From SZUA-584 sp040768905 (GTDB taxonomy: Bacteria; Bacillota; Clostridia; Christensenellales; SZUA-584): DNA of 64,000 nucleotides. Location of the stretch: positions 2,170,001 to 2,234,000 of the forward strand of contig JAXGMA010000001.1 in the NCBI GenBank assembly GCA_040768905.1, read 5' to 3'. The notes beneath the pieces were generated by a model, which worked only from the letters and a program-made list of their open reading frames with translations, did no database searches and was not told the origin of the DNA. The position numbers were made by a program, and so were the translations under genes. Below, piece by piece: positions 1 through 9,711 of the stretch; the first letter of the stretch is position 1; each line of letters opens with the position of its first letter.

Positions 1-1892
1 ATTATCGTTTTGCCAATAAAGTATTCCTGTGTGGCTTTGGACGGACGGTCGTACAAATCTTCTTTGATCTTCTTTTGTAAGTGGGTAACGAACTGACGAT
101 AACTTTCACTCGCGATTACTGTAAGCATATTGATATCATGTACGCGTTCGCCGCACGTCTGAAAGTCCATTCGGTCGCCGTGCTGATTAACAGCAAGACG
201 AAGACCGCGCCCAACTTCTTGCCGCTTCTGTGTGGTACTGTCGCTATGCTTTAGGGTGCAAATCTGAAAAACATTCGGATTGTCCCACCCTTCACGCAGC
301 GCAGAGTGAGAGAATATGAACCGCATGGGTTCCTCAAAACTCAGCAATCGCTCCTTGTCTTTCAAAATCAGGTCGTATGCAGAAATATCGTCGCTCATGT
401 CACTGCCGCGCTTTGTTGCCGAATCTACTTTATGCCCCTTTTTATCAATGCTGAAATAGCCCGCATGAGTCTTCTTGACATCGATGCTTTTCAGATACTG
501 TTCGTATGGTGTATTAAAAAGGGTCAAATAATCATTGAGCACGTAAACATACTCCTGCTCAAAGATATCGCCGTATTCGCTGTTGACCTCACTGCCCTCG
601 TCATCGTATACACGGTATTTAGCGACCTCGTCAATGAAAAAGAGCGACAGCGTCTTTATGCCCAGCTCGAAGTTACGCTTTTCCTTCTCAAAATGCGATA
701 TAATGGTCTCCCTGATCTGTATGCGCCGCATATCCTTTTCGGACACATCACCCGCGATCTCGCCACGTGCAATTGTCTCACCATTGGTAAAAGTTACGAT
801 ATCTCGAATGGGATCAATATCACTAATTCTGTACCCTTTGTATTGCTCCATATTGCCCGAAAGAGCGTATAAATCGTCATCGACGCCAAGTATGCGAGGT
901 TCGCGATTAATAGACTTCTGATAGCTTATCTCAAACTCGATTTTTGCCATTGGAGGTTTTTTTGACGATACAATAATATTTTCAAGGAACAGATAGCTGT
1001 CAGTACCTCGAAAATTCTTTACTTCAAAACCCTTGACCTCGATTTTTTTGACCAGACGATTGTTATAGGCATCCAAGGCATCCAGCACATAGACGAGGTT
1101 ATGGTGCTGAGCATGGGTAGCGGAGTAATTCAGACAGAATAGTGGATTAAAGTTTTTTAAACTTTCCTGCGTGGCCTCACCACCCATCTTCTGTGGCTCG
1201 TCCAAAATAATGATAGGACGATTGGCCTTGATAACATCAATAGGTTTGCGGCTTCCGAAATCATCTAATTCATCATAAATACGCCGGGCATCTGCACCAC
1301 GGGCATTGAAGGCCTGTATGTTGATTATCATCACATTAATACCGGCGCTTGATGAGAAGTTATCAAGCTCGGTTAAGTTTTTACTGTTGTAAATAAAGAA
1401 TCTTGCCTTTTTGCCGTAATGCTCCATGAAATGCTCTTGCGTCATCTCAAACGATTTTTTAACGCCTTCGCGGATCGCAATAGATGGCACGACCACGATA
1501 TACTTGCTCCATCCATAGAGCTTGTTCATTTCAAAAATGGTTTTAATGTAGCAGTAAGTCTTGCCTGTTCCTGTTTCCATCTCGACGTCGAGACTGCAAC
1601 GCCCTAAGTGCTTCACTAACGAATCTGATAACTTAATGTTGTTACGAGCCTGCATGTTGCGGACATTCAACAAAAGCTGCTCATCAGTCAGCACAACGCG
1701 GGCGTTTTCAAAACCAACGGCCACATCGTTATCAGCGGTTGAATCGAACAAAGTCGTCTGGACGGGCTTATGTGTAATGCCAAGGTCTCTTACATAACTC
1801 ACCCGCTCAGCAAAGGGCTGTCCGGCAAATATGTTCACCACACTGTTCACGGCATCGGTTTGGTAGGGTTGTATTTTGAATTGAAATTTCAT
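1..1892 (-). CDS. Type III restriction enzyme Res-like subunit (3' end outside window)
   Basis: This is the helicase/nuclease subunit of a type III-like restriction system, expected to work with the Mod protein encoded at 2691-4583. About 630 N-terminal codons are visible; the gene runs off the left edge, so the C-terminal nuclease domain cannot be checked. Visible SF2 motifs are Walker A METGTGKT (near residue 105), DEPQ (near 231) followed by a YSAT motif, and towards the edge REGWDNPNVFQI and GRGLRLA, which are typical of Res proteins. The ATG at 1892 overlaps the TGA of the preceding Abi-type gene (ATGA), which suggests translational coupling. It is the last visible gene of the operon that starts at 9535. 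Family assignment is firm; specificity is unknown. Confidence 0.9.
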   Translation of the reverse strand, partial: MKFQFKIQPYQTDAVNSVVNIFAGQPFAERVSYVRDLGITHKPVQTTLFDSTADNDVAVGFENARVVLTDEQLLLNVRNMQARNNIKLSDSLVKHLGRCSLDVEMETGTGKTYCYIKTIFEMNKLYGWSKYIVVVPSIAIREGVKKSFEMTQEHFMEHYGKKARFFIYNSKNLTELDNFSSSAGINVMIINIQAFNARGADARRIYDELDDFGSRKPIDVIKANRPIIILDEPQKMGGEATQESLKNFNPLFCLNYSATHAQHHNLVYVLDALDAYNNRLVKKIEVKGFEVKNFRGTDSYLFLENIIVSSKKPPMAKIEFEISYQKSINREPRILGVDDDLYALSGNMEQYKGYRISDIDPIRDIVTFTNGETIARGEIAGDVSEKDMRRIQIRETIISHFEKEKRNFELGIKTLSLFFIDEVAKYRVYDDEGSEVNSEYGDIFEQEYVYVLNDYLTLFNTPYEQYLKSIDVKKTHAGYFSIDKKGHKVDSATKRGSDMSDDISAYDLILKDKERLLSFEEPMRFIFSHSALREGWDNPNVFQICTLKHSDSTTQKRQEVGRGLRLAVNQHGDRMDFQTCGERVHDINMLTVIASESYRQFVTHLQKKIKEDLYDRPSKATQEYFIGKTI

Positions 1893-2689
1893 GCCGTTAA
1901 CCACCTTTCGTGCGTATCCCATAGAAAGTTAACAAGGGTAATGCTGCTTCCAACGGCTAGCTTTGCATGCCGTTCTTCCAGACCTTTATAACTGGCACTC
2001 TTTCCGTGCCCGCTTCCATACGGATTACGGAGGGCAGCAAGATTGGTGGCTATGGCACGGAGGTTTCCCAATATTGCCTTCATTTCCGCTGCAGCAAGCG
2101 CTGTTTCTGGTATATCTTTAGGCATCAATTTCAAAAGTTTCAGGGTTTCGCCGGTAAGCTGGCCAACATCCCAATTCTTGTCATAGGCTACTTTATTATC
2201 TTCTAATATTGTTTTGCAGCAGCTTTCGATAAGTTCTTTGGCTTTGCCGATGGCTTCCGTAGGATTAGTTGTTTGAAGTGTAAGCATAAAATCAATTTGC
2301 GCAGAAATATATTCACTCGAGAACTTCTCCTTAAGTACGGCTGCCGCTGGAGCATGGGGAACGGTATTTAGCAAAACCCGGCTCATTATCTCTTTGCATT
2401 TCCTGTATACTTTCGAGTATTCATTATCATTTTCAATTTCATAATCGAAGTGTGACTCATAGTGATCGAGTAAGGCTTTAAAAAGCCTTATTGTTTCGCT
2501 TTCAGGAGCTTCTCCGATAAATGCCATTAAGGATTTTCCCTTGGATAATTGATACTTTTCACAAAGAGCAACGCCCACGCACTCCAGAGTGAAAACATCA
2601 AATTCGTTTGTTGAAAAGTTCAGGACGTACCCGCTTCTATTGAACAGCTTCATAAACGTGCCTTTTTCGACTTGCGTCAGTTTTGCCAT
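1889..2689 (-). CDS. Abortive-infection C-terminal (Abi_C-like) protein
   Basis: A 266-residue soluble protein. The C-terminal third carries the segment ALRNPYGSGHGK (about residues 219-230), the signature of the Abi_C family found next to phage-defence genes. Within it R221 and H228 form an R-N-x5-H arrangement like the active site of HEPN ribonucleases; that reading is an inference. The N-terminal part has no fold I recognise. The ATG at 2689 is preferred over an upstream frame start because it lies one base after the Mod stop (TGA at 2691-2693) and has a possible ribosome site inside the Mod end. Its own stop overlaps the Res start. Placement between mod and res is not part of a minimal type III system, so it is probably an accessory effector or regulator. 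Confidence 0.75.
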   Translation of the reverse strand: MAKLTQVEKGTFMKLFNRSGYVLNFSTNEFDVFTLECVGVALCEKYQLSKGKSLMAFIGEAPESETIRLFKALLDHYESHFDYEIENDNEYSKVYRKCKEIMSRVLLNTVPHAPAAAVLKEKFSSEYISAQIDFMLTLQTTNPTEAIGKAKELIESCCKTILEDNKVAYDKNWDVGQLTGETLKLLKLMPKDIPETALAAAEMKAILGNLRAIATNLAALRNPYGSGHGKSASYKGLEERHAKLAVGSSITLVNFLWDTHERWLTA

Positions 2690-2690
2690 C

Positions 2691-4583
2691 TCACAGCACC
2701 TTCCTAACCGTAGTTGGGCTATAGGTAGCGAATATCTGCTCGAAGTTGGTAGCAACACTGTCGTTAGCCATGCTGCTATCACGGAACACTGCATAATAAG
2801 GCTTGAGTTTTGCGATTTCTGTAACGGTTTCAGTGGTGACATTGCTGTCAAAACAGGCAATCAGATAATCGTCAGCGACGGAGAATACGTGCTTGCCGCC
2901 GATTTCTTTTTCTTCGATTTTTGAGGAAAGAAGAATGCCTAAATCCAGCATGACCTGGAACAGCAAATCCTCTCCGGAGCGATCGGGTTTGATATTATCG
3001 GCGAACATGCCAATCTGATCTTGCTTAATTTTAGAAGGGTTATAGTAAACATCCTGCATGTTTGTTGAATCTATTTTTAGAACACGGAAGCCAATATCAA
3101 GGTTTTGTGCTAAGAGCCCCGCTTCTTCCTTGATTTTACGTCCGGCACGACGGATACGTTCCTTTCCGATCTCGCATATGTTTTTGTACCCCGCCTTATA
3201 CGCTTCAGACTTTTCATCGGTTTCCTCCGCCAACTGCACCATAATAAACTTGCGGTGCCCTCCATCCTCTGCGTTTAGCTGCATGACTGCATGAGCGGTG
3301 GTTGAGGAGCCGGAGAAAAAATCGAGGATTATTGCATTTGAATCGTTCATAAGATTCAACATTCTCTGTATAATTTGAATAGGTTTGGGATAATCAAAAA
3401 CATCTTTTCCTAAAATAGAATCCACGAGTTTTGTCCCCTCATCCAGTGTTGCTGTGTCTTTATAATACCAAAGGTTAATAGGTACGACTCCGTCATCTAG
3501 TTCAGACAAAAACCTCTTTATTCTTGGGTATGTGTTTCCCCCTTCTTTTCCCCAATAAAGGCGTCCTTCGCTTTGGAGTCGCTCATATTGCTCCTTGCTA
3601 TATTTCCATGCATTTGTTGGATGCTCAATTATTTCTCCTGTAATTGGATTCTTTATTGAATATGAAAGGTTTGGACGCTCTTCTTTTGTTCTCTGACTTG
3701 TGAACAAGACACTTGTCCAAACTCCTCTCGGGTCATTGTCTGGATTTGAATAAGTCGAGTTTTGTTTCTCTGAGCGCGGTTCCCGCAACTTTAACAATGC
3801 ATCAGATTTTCGAAAGCAAAGAATATGATCAATTACCGTAGACATAAGCTTCGCATCGTTATTTCTGGTATATCTTTTTTCCCAGATAATATCAGTTATA
3901 AAGTTGCTGACACCAAACACTTCGCATCCAATCTTGGTTAAGTTTGCTGCCTCACAGTCATCGATACTAATAAATATTACTCCATCGTCTGCCATCAAAT
4001 CCTTCGCTAGTTTCAACCTTGGATACATCATATTTAGCCAGTCGGTATGAAAACGCCCGTTGCTCTCCAGATTGGGGACTAGGCGGCCGCCATCATCATC
4101 ATACTGCCCACTGCCCGCCATGTATTCCTCTGTGCTTTGTGCAAAATCATCATCGTACACAAAGTCGTTGCCTGTGTTATATGGCGGGTCGATATAGATC
4201 ATCTTCACTTTGCCAAGATAGGTTTCCTGCAGCAATTTAAGCGCGTCTAGGTTATCTCCCTCGATATAGAGGTTCTCAGTGATATCAAAGTCCACACTCT
4301 CCTCACGGCAAGGGCGCATGGTTTTGGCAATGGGCTGATTGGCCAGCAGTATGGACTGGCGTTTATCCGGCCATGTAAACTGGTACCGTTCCTGCGAGCC
4401 TTCAACAACCACATGCGAAAGCTCCTGACGAAGCACGTCAAAATCTATCGCGCGTTCCACAATAGCCGAGCCGTCCTCACGATACCCCTTTATGACTTCC
4501 GTCACGACGTTGGGGAAAAGTGATGCAATCTTCTCAATGTTCTCATCTACCTTATCCGGCGTGTGCATTTTCAGCTTGTCCAT
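2691..4583 (-). CDS. Type III DNA methyltransferase (Mod), site-specific adenine methylase
   Basis: A 630-residue beta-class DNA methyltransferase, the modification and recognition subunit of a type III-like restriction system. Catalytic motif IV is DPPYNTGND at residues 132-140, and the AdoMet-binding motif LDFFSGSSTTAHA follows near residue 418. This IV-before-I order is that of type III Mod proteins. The middle part (about 200-390) probably holds the target recognition domain. The start ATG at 4583 follows GGAGGATTTACCC; the frame is open further upstream but has no comparable ribosome site. It overlaps the end of the HEPN-like gene by 32 bases and is followed after one base by the Abi_C gene. 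It should methylate one strand of an asymmetric site; the site is not predictable here. Confidence 0.92.
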   Translation of the reverse strand: MDKLKMHTPDKVDENIEKIASLFPNVVTEVIKGYREDGSAIVERAIDFDVLRQELSHVVVEGSQERYQFTWPDKRQSILLANQPIAKTMRPCREESVDFDITENLYIEGDNLDALKLLQETYLGKVKMIYIDPPYNTGNDFVYDDDFAQSTEEYMAGSGQYDDDGGRLVPNLESNGRFHTDWLNMMYPRLKLAKDLMADDGVIFISIDDCEAANLTKIGCEVFGVSNFITDIIWEKRYTRNNDAKLMSTVIDHILCFRKSDALLKLREPRSEKQNSTYSNPDNDPRGVWTSVLFTSQRTKEERPNLSYSIKNPITGEIIEHPTNAWKYSKEQYERLQSEGRLYWGKEGGNTYPRIKRFLSELDDGVVPINLWYYKDTATLDEGTKLVDSILGKDVFDYPKPIQIIQRMLNLMNDSNAIILDFFSGSSTTAHAVMQLNAEDGGHRKFIMVQLAEETDEKSEAYKAGYKNICEIGKERIRRAGRKIKEEAGLLAQNLDIGFRVLKIDSTNMQDVYYNPSKIKQDQIGMFADNIKPDRSGEDLLFQVMLDLGILLSSKIEEKEIGGKHVFSVADDYLIACFDSNVTTETVTEIAKLKPYYAVFRDSSMANDSVATNFEQIFATYSPTTVRKVL

Positions 4584-5691
4584 TGGGTAAATCCTCCATC
4601 TCCGTGAATAAACTCTCAAAAGCAAAAAGCAAATTTCTCTTTGATAAATTATACTTTTTGCAATAACCATTTTCGCAATCTTTTAACCATTGATAATCTA
4701 TCTCAGGTTCATCAGATTGGGGCCATTTGATATAGTGATTATATAAGTATATCTCATGTTTATCATGTATTACTAAAAAATAAATTTCCCCACCTTCACC
4801 GCAAAACGCCGTAACATTGAAAAATGGTGAATAACGTGAACCAATAACGTCCAATAATTCTGCTCCTTTGGAAATTTCGAAATAGAAATCATTATTCTCA
4901 TAATCACAAGTGTTAAATGTGATTTCAGCGTTATTACGTGAAATCATCTCTTCAAATTTCCTGTCTTCAAATAACTCCTGAATCATTTTGGTAAACTCAA
5001 ATATTCTACTGTTCGGCTCTGAAGCGCGAAGAGAGCAGATATAATCCCTGGATGTTTCCATCAACTCGTCAAGAAAATCCACAATATTATTGTATATAAA
5101 GTTTGCATCAAACAATATATTATTGCCGTGGATAGTTTGTACAATTAATTCATTACTTGTAAAATAATCTCCAATGCTATCCAGTTCAATAAGCTGAGGA
5201 TACAAGTAATTATAAATTACATCAAATGCATTAATAAAGCAAATAATCAACTCGTCATGAGTCTGGGTCTGATCAATCCCAAAATGAGTAATAGCATTCC
5301 TTTTATCGCCAAGCGTTTTTAGTATATGATACACCTTATCTGAATTGTGATAGATAGAATTATATTTTTCTACTGCATCTGTATATCGAATTGTTTTGAA
5401 ATTCCCCTCGGATATTAGTATATCTTCCAACTTTGTTGTTTCATTTGCTCGCGCGCGCGCATTCTGTATTACTCGGCTATCTGGTTCAAGATATATTGCC
5501 AGCTGATCTATATTAGCAATAATTACCTTAAGCATCAGTTCGATAGAATTTTCCAAAAATACTAGACTGATTTTAATAGCTTCGTCGATTTCACTTGTAG
5601 TGAATTTTTCTTCAAGATAATAGAATTTCTTAAAATGCTCTATAGCAATACTAAGTGAGCTTATTGCATTTTCACTTAAAGTGAATTTCAC
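4552..5691 (-). CDS. HEPN-like accessory protein of the restriction operon (uncharacterised)
   Basis: A 379-residue protein, rich in Asn, Ile and Glu, from a stretch more AT-rich than its neighbours. I do not recognise a named family. The N-terminal half is all-helical in appearance and contains LGDKRNAITHFG, in which R131-N132 and H136 match the R-N-x3-H active-site pattern of HEPN ribonucleases; the context of two long helices around it fits that fold. The C-terminal half (about 260-370) has alternating beta-type segments. The start is GTG at 5691, overlapping the TAG of the DUF4391 gene by one base, and the 3' end overlaps mod. If the HEPN reading is right it could be an RNA-cutting effector. 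Function is inferred only from motif and position. Confidence 0.65.
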   Translation of the reverse strand: MKFTLSENAISSLSIAIEHFKKFYYLEEKFTTSEIDEAIKISLVFLENSIELMLKVIIANIDQLAIYLEPDSRVIQNARARANETTKLEDILISEGNFKTIRYTDAVEKYNSIYHNSDKVYHILKTLGDKRNAITHFGIDQTQTHDELIICFINAFDVIYNYLYPQLIELDSIGDYFTSNELIVQTIHGNNILFDANFIYNNIVDFLDELMETSRDYICSLRASEPNSRIFEFTKMIQELFEDRKFEEMISRNNAEITFNTCDYENNDFYFEISKGAELLDVIGSRYSPFFNVTAFCGEGGEIYFLVIHDKHEIYLYNHYIKWPQSDEPEIDYQWLKDCENGYCKKYNLSKRNLLFAFESLFTEMEDLPNGQAENAHAG

Positions 5692-6308
5692 TACATATAC
5701 TCCAATCTATGCTTTAACTCCTGCAACTGCTGATACAGCTCAAACCTCTTTTTCGGTTGTTTTTCACTACGAGCAAGTCGCTCCAGCTTATCAATCTCCT
5801 TTTGAAGTTTCAATACCATATCCTGCTTTTGAAGTTTAGCATCAATGTCGTCGGCAGGGCTGTGTGTCGAAATATCGTCCTGCAGAGCAATTTGCTCCAG
5901 AAAACCGTTCCATACGTCATCCAGCGTGAATCCCTTTGCCATAAGCTGCAAAGCGTCTAGCGGTGCCCACTCGGTTTTATAAAGCTTACTATAATAAACC
6001 GCAAGCTGAGCGCTGTCCTCATACCGAAGGATAAAAACAAGCTGGTGTTTGTTCTGCCGGGCTATATTTTCGAGTATGCGCTTATCGAATTCCTGCTTTT
6101 TTAATTCTATTGTAAGGATAATAACCTCGTTGATTTCCGCACTCGGTTCAAGGTTAAGCGTGGCCGCCGTCAAGGAATTGGATAATGTGATGCGCTTCAC
6201 ATCCGACACGAATTTATCTTTGAGCTCAGCGCTAAAAGTCAACCGCTTGTAGAAAGCTTCCTTTGGCATAATACGATTAACGACGGTAGCAGATGGAAAC
6301 TGTATCAT
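5691..6308 (-). CDS. DUF4391 family protein
   Basis: A 205-residue protein resembling the DUF4391 family, which is regularly found between helicase and type III methylase genes in defence clusters. The N-terminal part starts MIQFPSATVVNRIMPKEAFY, and a central segment (LVFILRYEDSAQLAVYYSKL) looks like a beta-alpha core. The C-terminal 50 residues form a charged coiled coil (Leu-rich, Lys/Glu-rich, to HRLEYM), suggesting dimerisation or docking on a partner. The ATG at 6308 overlaps the helicase TGA (ATGA), so translation is probably coupled; an upstream in-frame ATG at 6329 lies inside the helicase gene and is less likely. The molecular role of the family is not known to me. Confidence 0.75.
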   Translation of the reverse strand: MIQFPSATVVNRIMPKEAFYKRLTFSAELKDKFVSDVKRITLSNSLTAATLNLEPSAEINEVIILTIELKKQEFDKRILENIARQNKHQLVFILRYEDSAQLAVYYSKLYKTEWAPLDALQLMAKGFTLDDVWNGFLEQIALQDDISTHSPADDIDAKLQKQDMVLKLQKEIDKLERLARSEKQPKKRFELYQQLQELKHRLEYM

Positions 6309-9300
6309 TCTGTCACCACCAAAAAGCATATTAATTCAAAGTCCTCCAGCCCGCGAACCTCACCCGACAGGAAGGTTGTTTGTCCGCCGCCAAAGAAGCT
6401 GTCGATATCGCTTTCCTGCTTCACATTGATGATAGACGAAACGGCTTGTTGCAGCAGTTCAGATATACGGCGCATATCTTTTCCGTCTTTGGTGTCTTCA
6501 TTGAAGCCGCGGCACGCGTTCATATTGGGGGTACTTTTTTCGCGGCACATATGACGCATTCTATCGAGCGTTTCTTTTGGCTCCAGATGATTGCAGATCA
6601 CCCCGCCATCGTATCCAATATATACCATATAAAACGGGTGCAGCCGGTTTTGGTTATTGATATTTACCCCGGAGTTTACGTTCTTTAAGACGAAGATCAC
6701 TCCCGGCTTCTCGCCGCGAACTACAGCATGAATACCAAACGGTGTATGGTCAAGGCTGGGGTGATCCTTTATATAAGCAAGCAGATCCATGCGGAACTCG
6801 TTCAGCCCCAAGTCCATAATAGAAATGCCGTTGTCCATGTCCTCCAGATCGTCAACATTGCTTTGCAGCTTCTCAAGCTGTTGGCGGCGGTAGCGCAGGT
6901 CTCCATTCTCGTCTTGATTGATGTAGTCGTCGTCACCCGTGGAAGTCATCACAGAAATGCGCATACGGGCTTCAACGCGCTCTTTAAGATTGATGTATTC
7001 ATCCAGTGATAAATCCGGCCAGAAGTTGACAAGTTGAATTACCTTGTTTTGGCTGCCGATACGATCGATACGTCCAAAACGCTGTATGATGCGCACCGGG
7101 TTCCAGTGTATATCATAATTAATTAGGTAATCGCAATCCTGCAGGTTCTGGCCTTCTGATATGCAGTCGGTGGCAATCAGAATATCTATTTCGTTATGAT
7201 CATTAGGCATAAACGATGTTTTTTCTTTTGATTTAGGTGAAAAGCAAGACAAAATGCTGTTCATGTTGCACGGGAAGCGCGGAATCGTTGTCCTGCCGTC
7301 AATATCGCCGGTAATCAGCGCTGTGTTCAAGCCGTATTGCTTCTTGACATACGCACTCACATGCTCATACAAATATTCGGCTGTATCAGAAAATGCAGTG
7401 AAAATGAGCACCTTTTTGTTACCTTCATTGATTGGGTTCTCTATCTTTTCACTTACCACGCGAATGAGTTCATTTAGCTTATTATCATATTGTGGTGTTA
7501 TATCTTCGATCATTGAAATCAACAATTCAAGCACTTCAAGGTCAGCTGATAATTCACGCTGCCATGATATGTAGTCCATATCACGCAGGTCGATTTTGAA
7601 TTTCTTCCCTACAACAAACATATCGGTGTTTTGATCGTCCAAATCAAAGTCTTCGGTACCGGAAATGTCCTGTGCCCACACCGTTTCGCCCGGCTGAAAA
7701 TTCGCAATTTTCTCAAGCGTGTCGTAATAAAAGTCATAAATACGTTTGACAGTCAGCTTAAAAGAGTGTACGGAGCTTTCCATTCGCTTAAGCAAATTGA
7801 TATTCATTAACCTTTGAATGCCGCGTTCACGGCCGCTTTGGGATATCGTCTTTGCGTGTTTGGAGTCTGGGTCGATATATTTACCAACTTTGCTCGCGTG
7901 GATTTTTGCGGAAGGTGTATATATGGATAGGTTCAACTCCATTAACTGACTATATACTTCCTGATAGTTTATCGCATTTGGGTTATCTGTCAGCTTCGGG
8001 TGCTTCGTTATTGGCTTGTTCCGTGCTGGGAAGCTGCCTATTTCAGTTGTGTCATAATACCGCTTAATGTGTTTGCGGGACCGCGCGATTGTCACACTGT
8101 CGAGCACCTCAAAAAAGTCAAAGTCGAGCTGCTTTAAAAGACTGGCTGTTGTTCTCTCTTCCGGCTGTTGTTTTGACCAAGCGTTATAGACTTTCTGAGC
8201 CTGACGAAAAATCGAGTCAATATCCGTCTTGGTATTCAGCTTTTCGTTAATGATTGAGGCGTATCCTTCATATGCTAAGGCAAGTTGGTTACGCAGGTCG
8301 TAAAAGCGATTGTTAACCGGTGTGGCCGAAAGCATCAGTACCTTCGTCTGTACACCCGCACGGATAACGCGATTCATCAACCGCAAATAACGGTTTTCTT
8401 TTTCATTATCTTCTCCGGATGTCTGGCCGCCGTTACGGAAATTGTGGCTTTCATCAATTACTACAAGATCGTAGTTACCCCAGTTAATTCGTTCGATAGG
8501 CAGCCCAATCACAGTATCGCCACATTCTCGTGAAAGGTCTGTATGGTATAAAATATCATAACGCAGACGGTCTTTCTCTAGCGGGTTATTAATTACATTT
8601 CCGCGATAAGTCATCCAGTTGTCTTTGAGTTTTTTTGGACAAAGTACTAGCACTCTTTTGTTTCGGCACTCATAGTACTTAATCACAGCCAAGGCGGTGA
8701 AAGTCTTGCCAAGGCCAACACTATCAGCAAGAATGCAGCCATTGTATTGCTCCAGTTTATTGATAATGGCCTGTGCAGCGTCCTTTTGAAAATTATATAG
8801 CTTATCCCAAATCACACTTTGCTTATAACCTGTAGCTTCATTCGGAAGCACATCCTCAGAAATGTCTTCAAGGAACTCATTAAAGATGTTGTATAGCGAC
8901 ATGAAGTATATCAATTCAGGAGGGTTCTCTTGATATACTGCTGAGATGCTTTCGATAACGTCATTTGTTACATCCTGCAATTTTATCGAGTCGTTCCATA
9001 CATTATTGAAAAGCTCAATGAACGCGATGCTCGCCGGGGCTTCGATCCGGCTAACCATATTGCTAATATTGTTACCACGCTCACACCCCAGATCAACAGT
9101 TGTAAAGCTGTTAACCGGCATATATGTATATTGTTCTGACGAAGTTTCCACGTTAATGAAATTATTCATTCCGTTCCGTGTGGTGTTAGACTTAAAATAT
9201 GCTTTCTTTTGAATCCACTCTGCACACTCTTTGGCTATAGCCTTTTGCGTTAATTCATTGCGCAGCTTAACTTCAAACTCAGTACCATACAAGCTTTTTT

Positions 9301-9535
9301 CTCGGCGCAGTCGCGGAATATAAAATTCACGTTTTTCTTGGGCAGTTTTTTCTGCAATGAAAGTAGGAGACGTAAAAATGAAGCGGAGCGTATCAATATG
9401 CTTTAGTTGAGTTTGCAACTCCTGAAAAGCATAAATCGAAAAACAGGCAGCAGCAATTGATATACGGCTCCCCTTGGCAATCACTTTTTCAAGATCATCT
9501 TTGACGACCTTTGTTGTGTTGTTGAATATCTCCAT
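6305..9535 (-). CDS. SNF2/DEAD-type helicase with N-terminal PLD-like domain
   Basis: A 1076-residue SF2 ATPase and the first gene of the operon. The N-terminal 200 residues look like a degenerate phospholipase D-type domain (SRISIAAACFSIYAF near residues 23-37). The helicase core has Walker A SVGLGKT (near 274), DESH (near 360), LSATPVNN (near 405), and the C-terminal lobe motif QRFGRIDRIGSQN (near 820). This architecture is common in helicases of phage-defence clusters, where they probably translocate on or remodel DNA. The ATG at 9535 follows a GGAAGA-type site. It is transcribed from a promoter at 9712-9740. It is not DrmD of DISARM on context, since no drmA or drmB is present. Confidence 0.88.
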   Translation of the reverse strand: MEIFNNTTKVVKDDLEKVIAKGSRISIAAACFSIYAFQELQTQLKHIDTLRFIFTSPTFIAEKTAQEKREFYIPRLRREKSLYGTEFEVKLRNELTQKAIAKECAEWIQKKAYFKSNTTRNGMNNFINVETSSEQYTYMPVNSFTTVDLGCERGNNISNMVSRIEAPASIAFIELFNNVWNDSIKLQDVTNDVIESISAVYQENPPELIYFMSLYNIFNEFLEDISEDVLPNEATGYKQSVIWDKLYNFQKDAAQAIINKLEQYNGCILADSVGLGKTFTALAVIKYYECRNKRVLVLCPKKLKDNWMTYRGNVINNPLEKDRLRYDILYHTDLSRECGDTVIGLPIERINWGNYDLVVIDESHNFRNGGQTSGEDNEKENRYLRLMNRVIRAGVQTKVLMLSATPVNNRFYDLRNQLALAYEGYASIINEKLNTKTDIDSIFRQAQKVYNAWSKQQPEERTTASLLKQLDFDFFEVLDSVTIARSRKHIKRYYDTTEIGSFPARNKPITKHPKLTDNPNAINYQEVYSQLMELNLSIYTPSAKIHASKVGKYIDPDSKHAKTISQSGRERGIQRLMNINLLKRMESSVHSFKLTVKRIYDFYYDTLEKIANFQPGETVWAQDISGTEDFDLDDQNTDMFVVGKKFKIDLRDMDYISWQRELSADLEVLELLISMIEDITPQYDNKLNELIRVVSEKIENPINEGNKKVLIFTAFSDTAEYLYEHVSAYVKKQYGLNTALITGDIDGRTTIPRFPCNMNSILSCFSPKSKEKTSFMPNDHNEIDILIATDCISEGQNLQDCDYLINYDIHWNPVRIIQRFGRIDRIGSQNKVIQLVNFWPDLSLDEYINLKERVEARMRISVMTSTGDDDYINQDENGDLRYRRQQLEKLQSNVDDLEDMDNGISIMDLGLNEFRMDLLAYIKDHPSLDHTPFGIHAVVRGEKPGVIFVLKNVNSGVNINNQNRLHPFYMVYIGYDGGVICNHLEPKETLDRMRHMCREKSTPNMNACRGFNEDTKDGKDMRRISELLQQAVSSIINVKQESDIDSFFGGGQTTFLSGEVRGLEDFELICFLVVTE

Positions 9536-9711
9536 TTATATTCTTCCATTCGTATATGCCGCAGCCTTTTCTCGAAATAAGGCTCACTTTTTGATCCATA
9601 GAGGCTGTCCATGAAATTAAATTAAGTATCTTCAACCTTTCAGTATAGTTAGGAATTCCCTTTCCTTTGATACAACTATAAAACCGAAAATAACATATAT
9701 ATACATCTTGC

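Noticed and set aside
306..921. Plus-strand open frames opposite the Res gene
   Set aside because: They are antisense shadows of a well-supported helicase gene, with no ribosome site and no recognisable domain.
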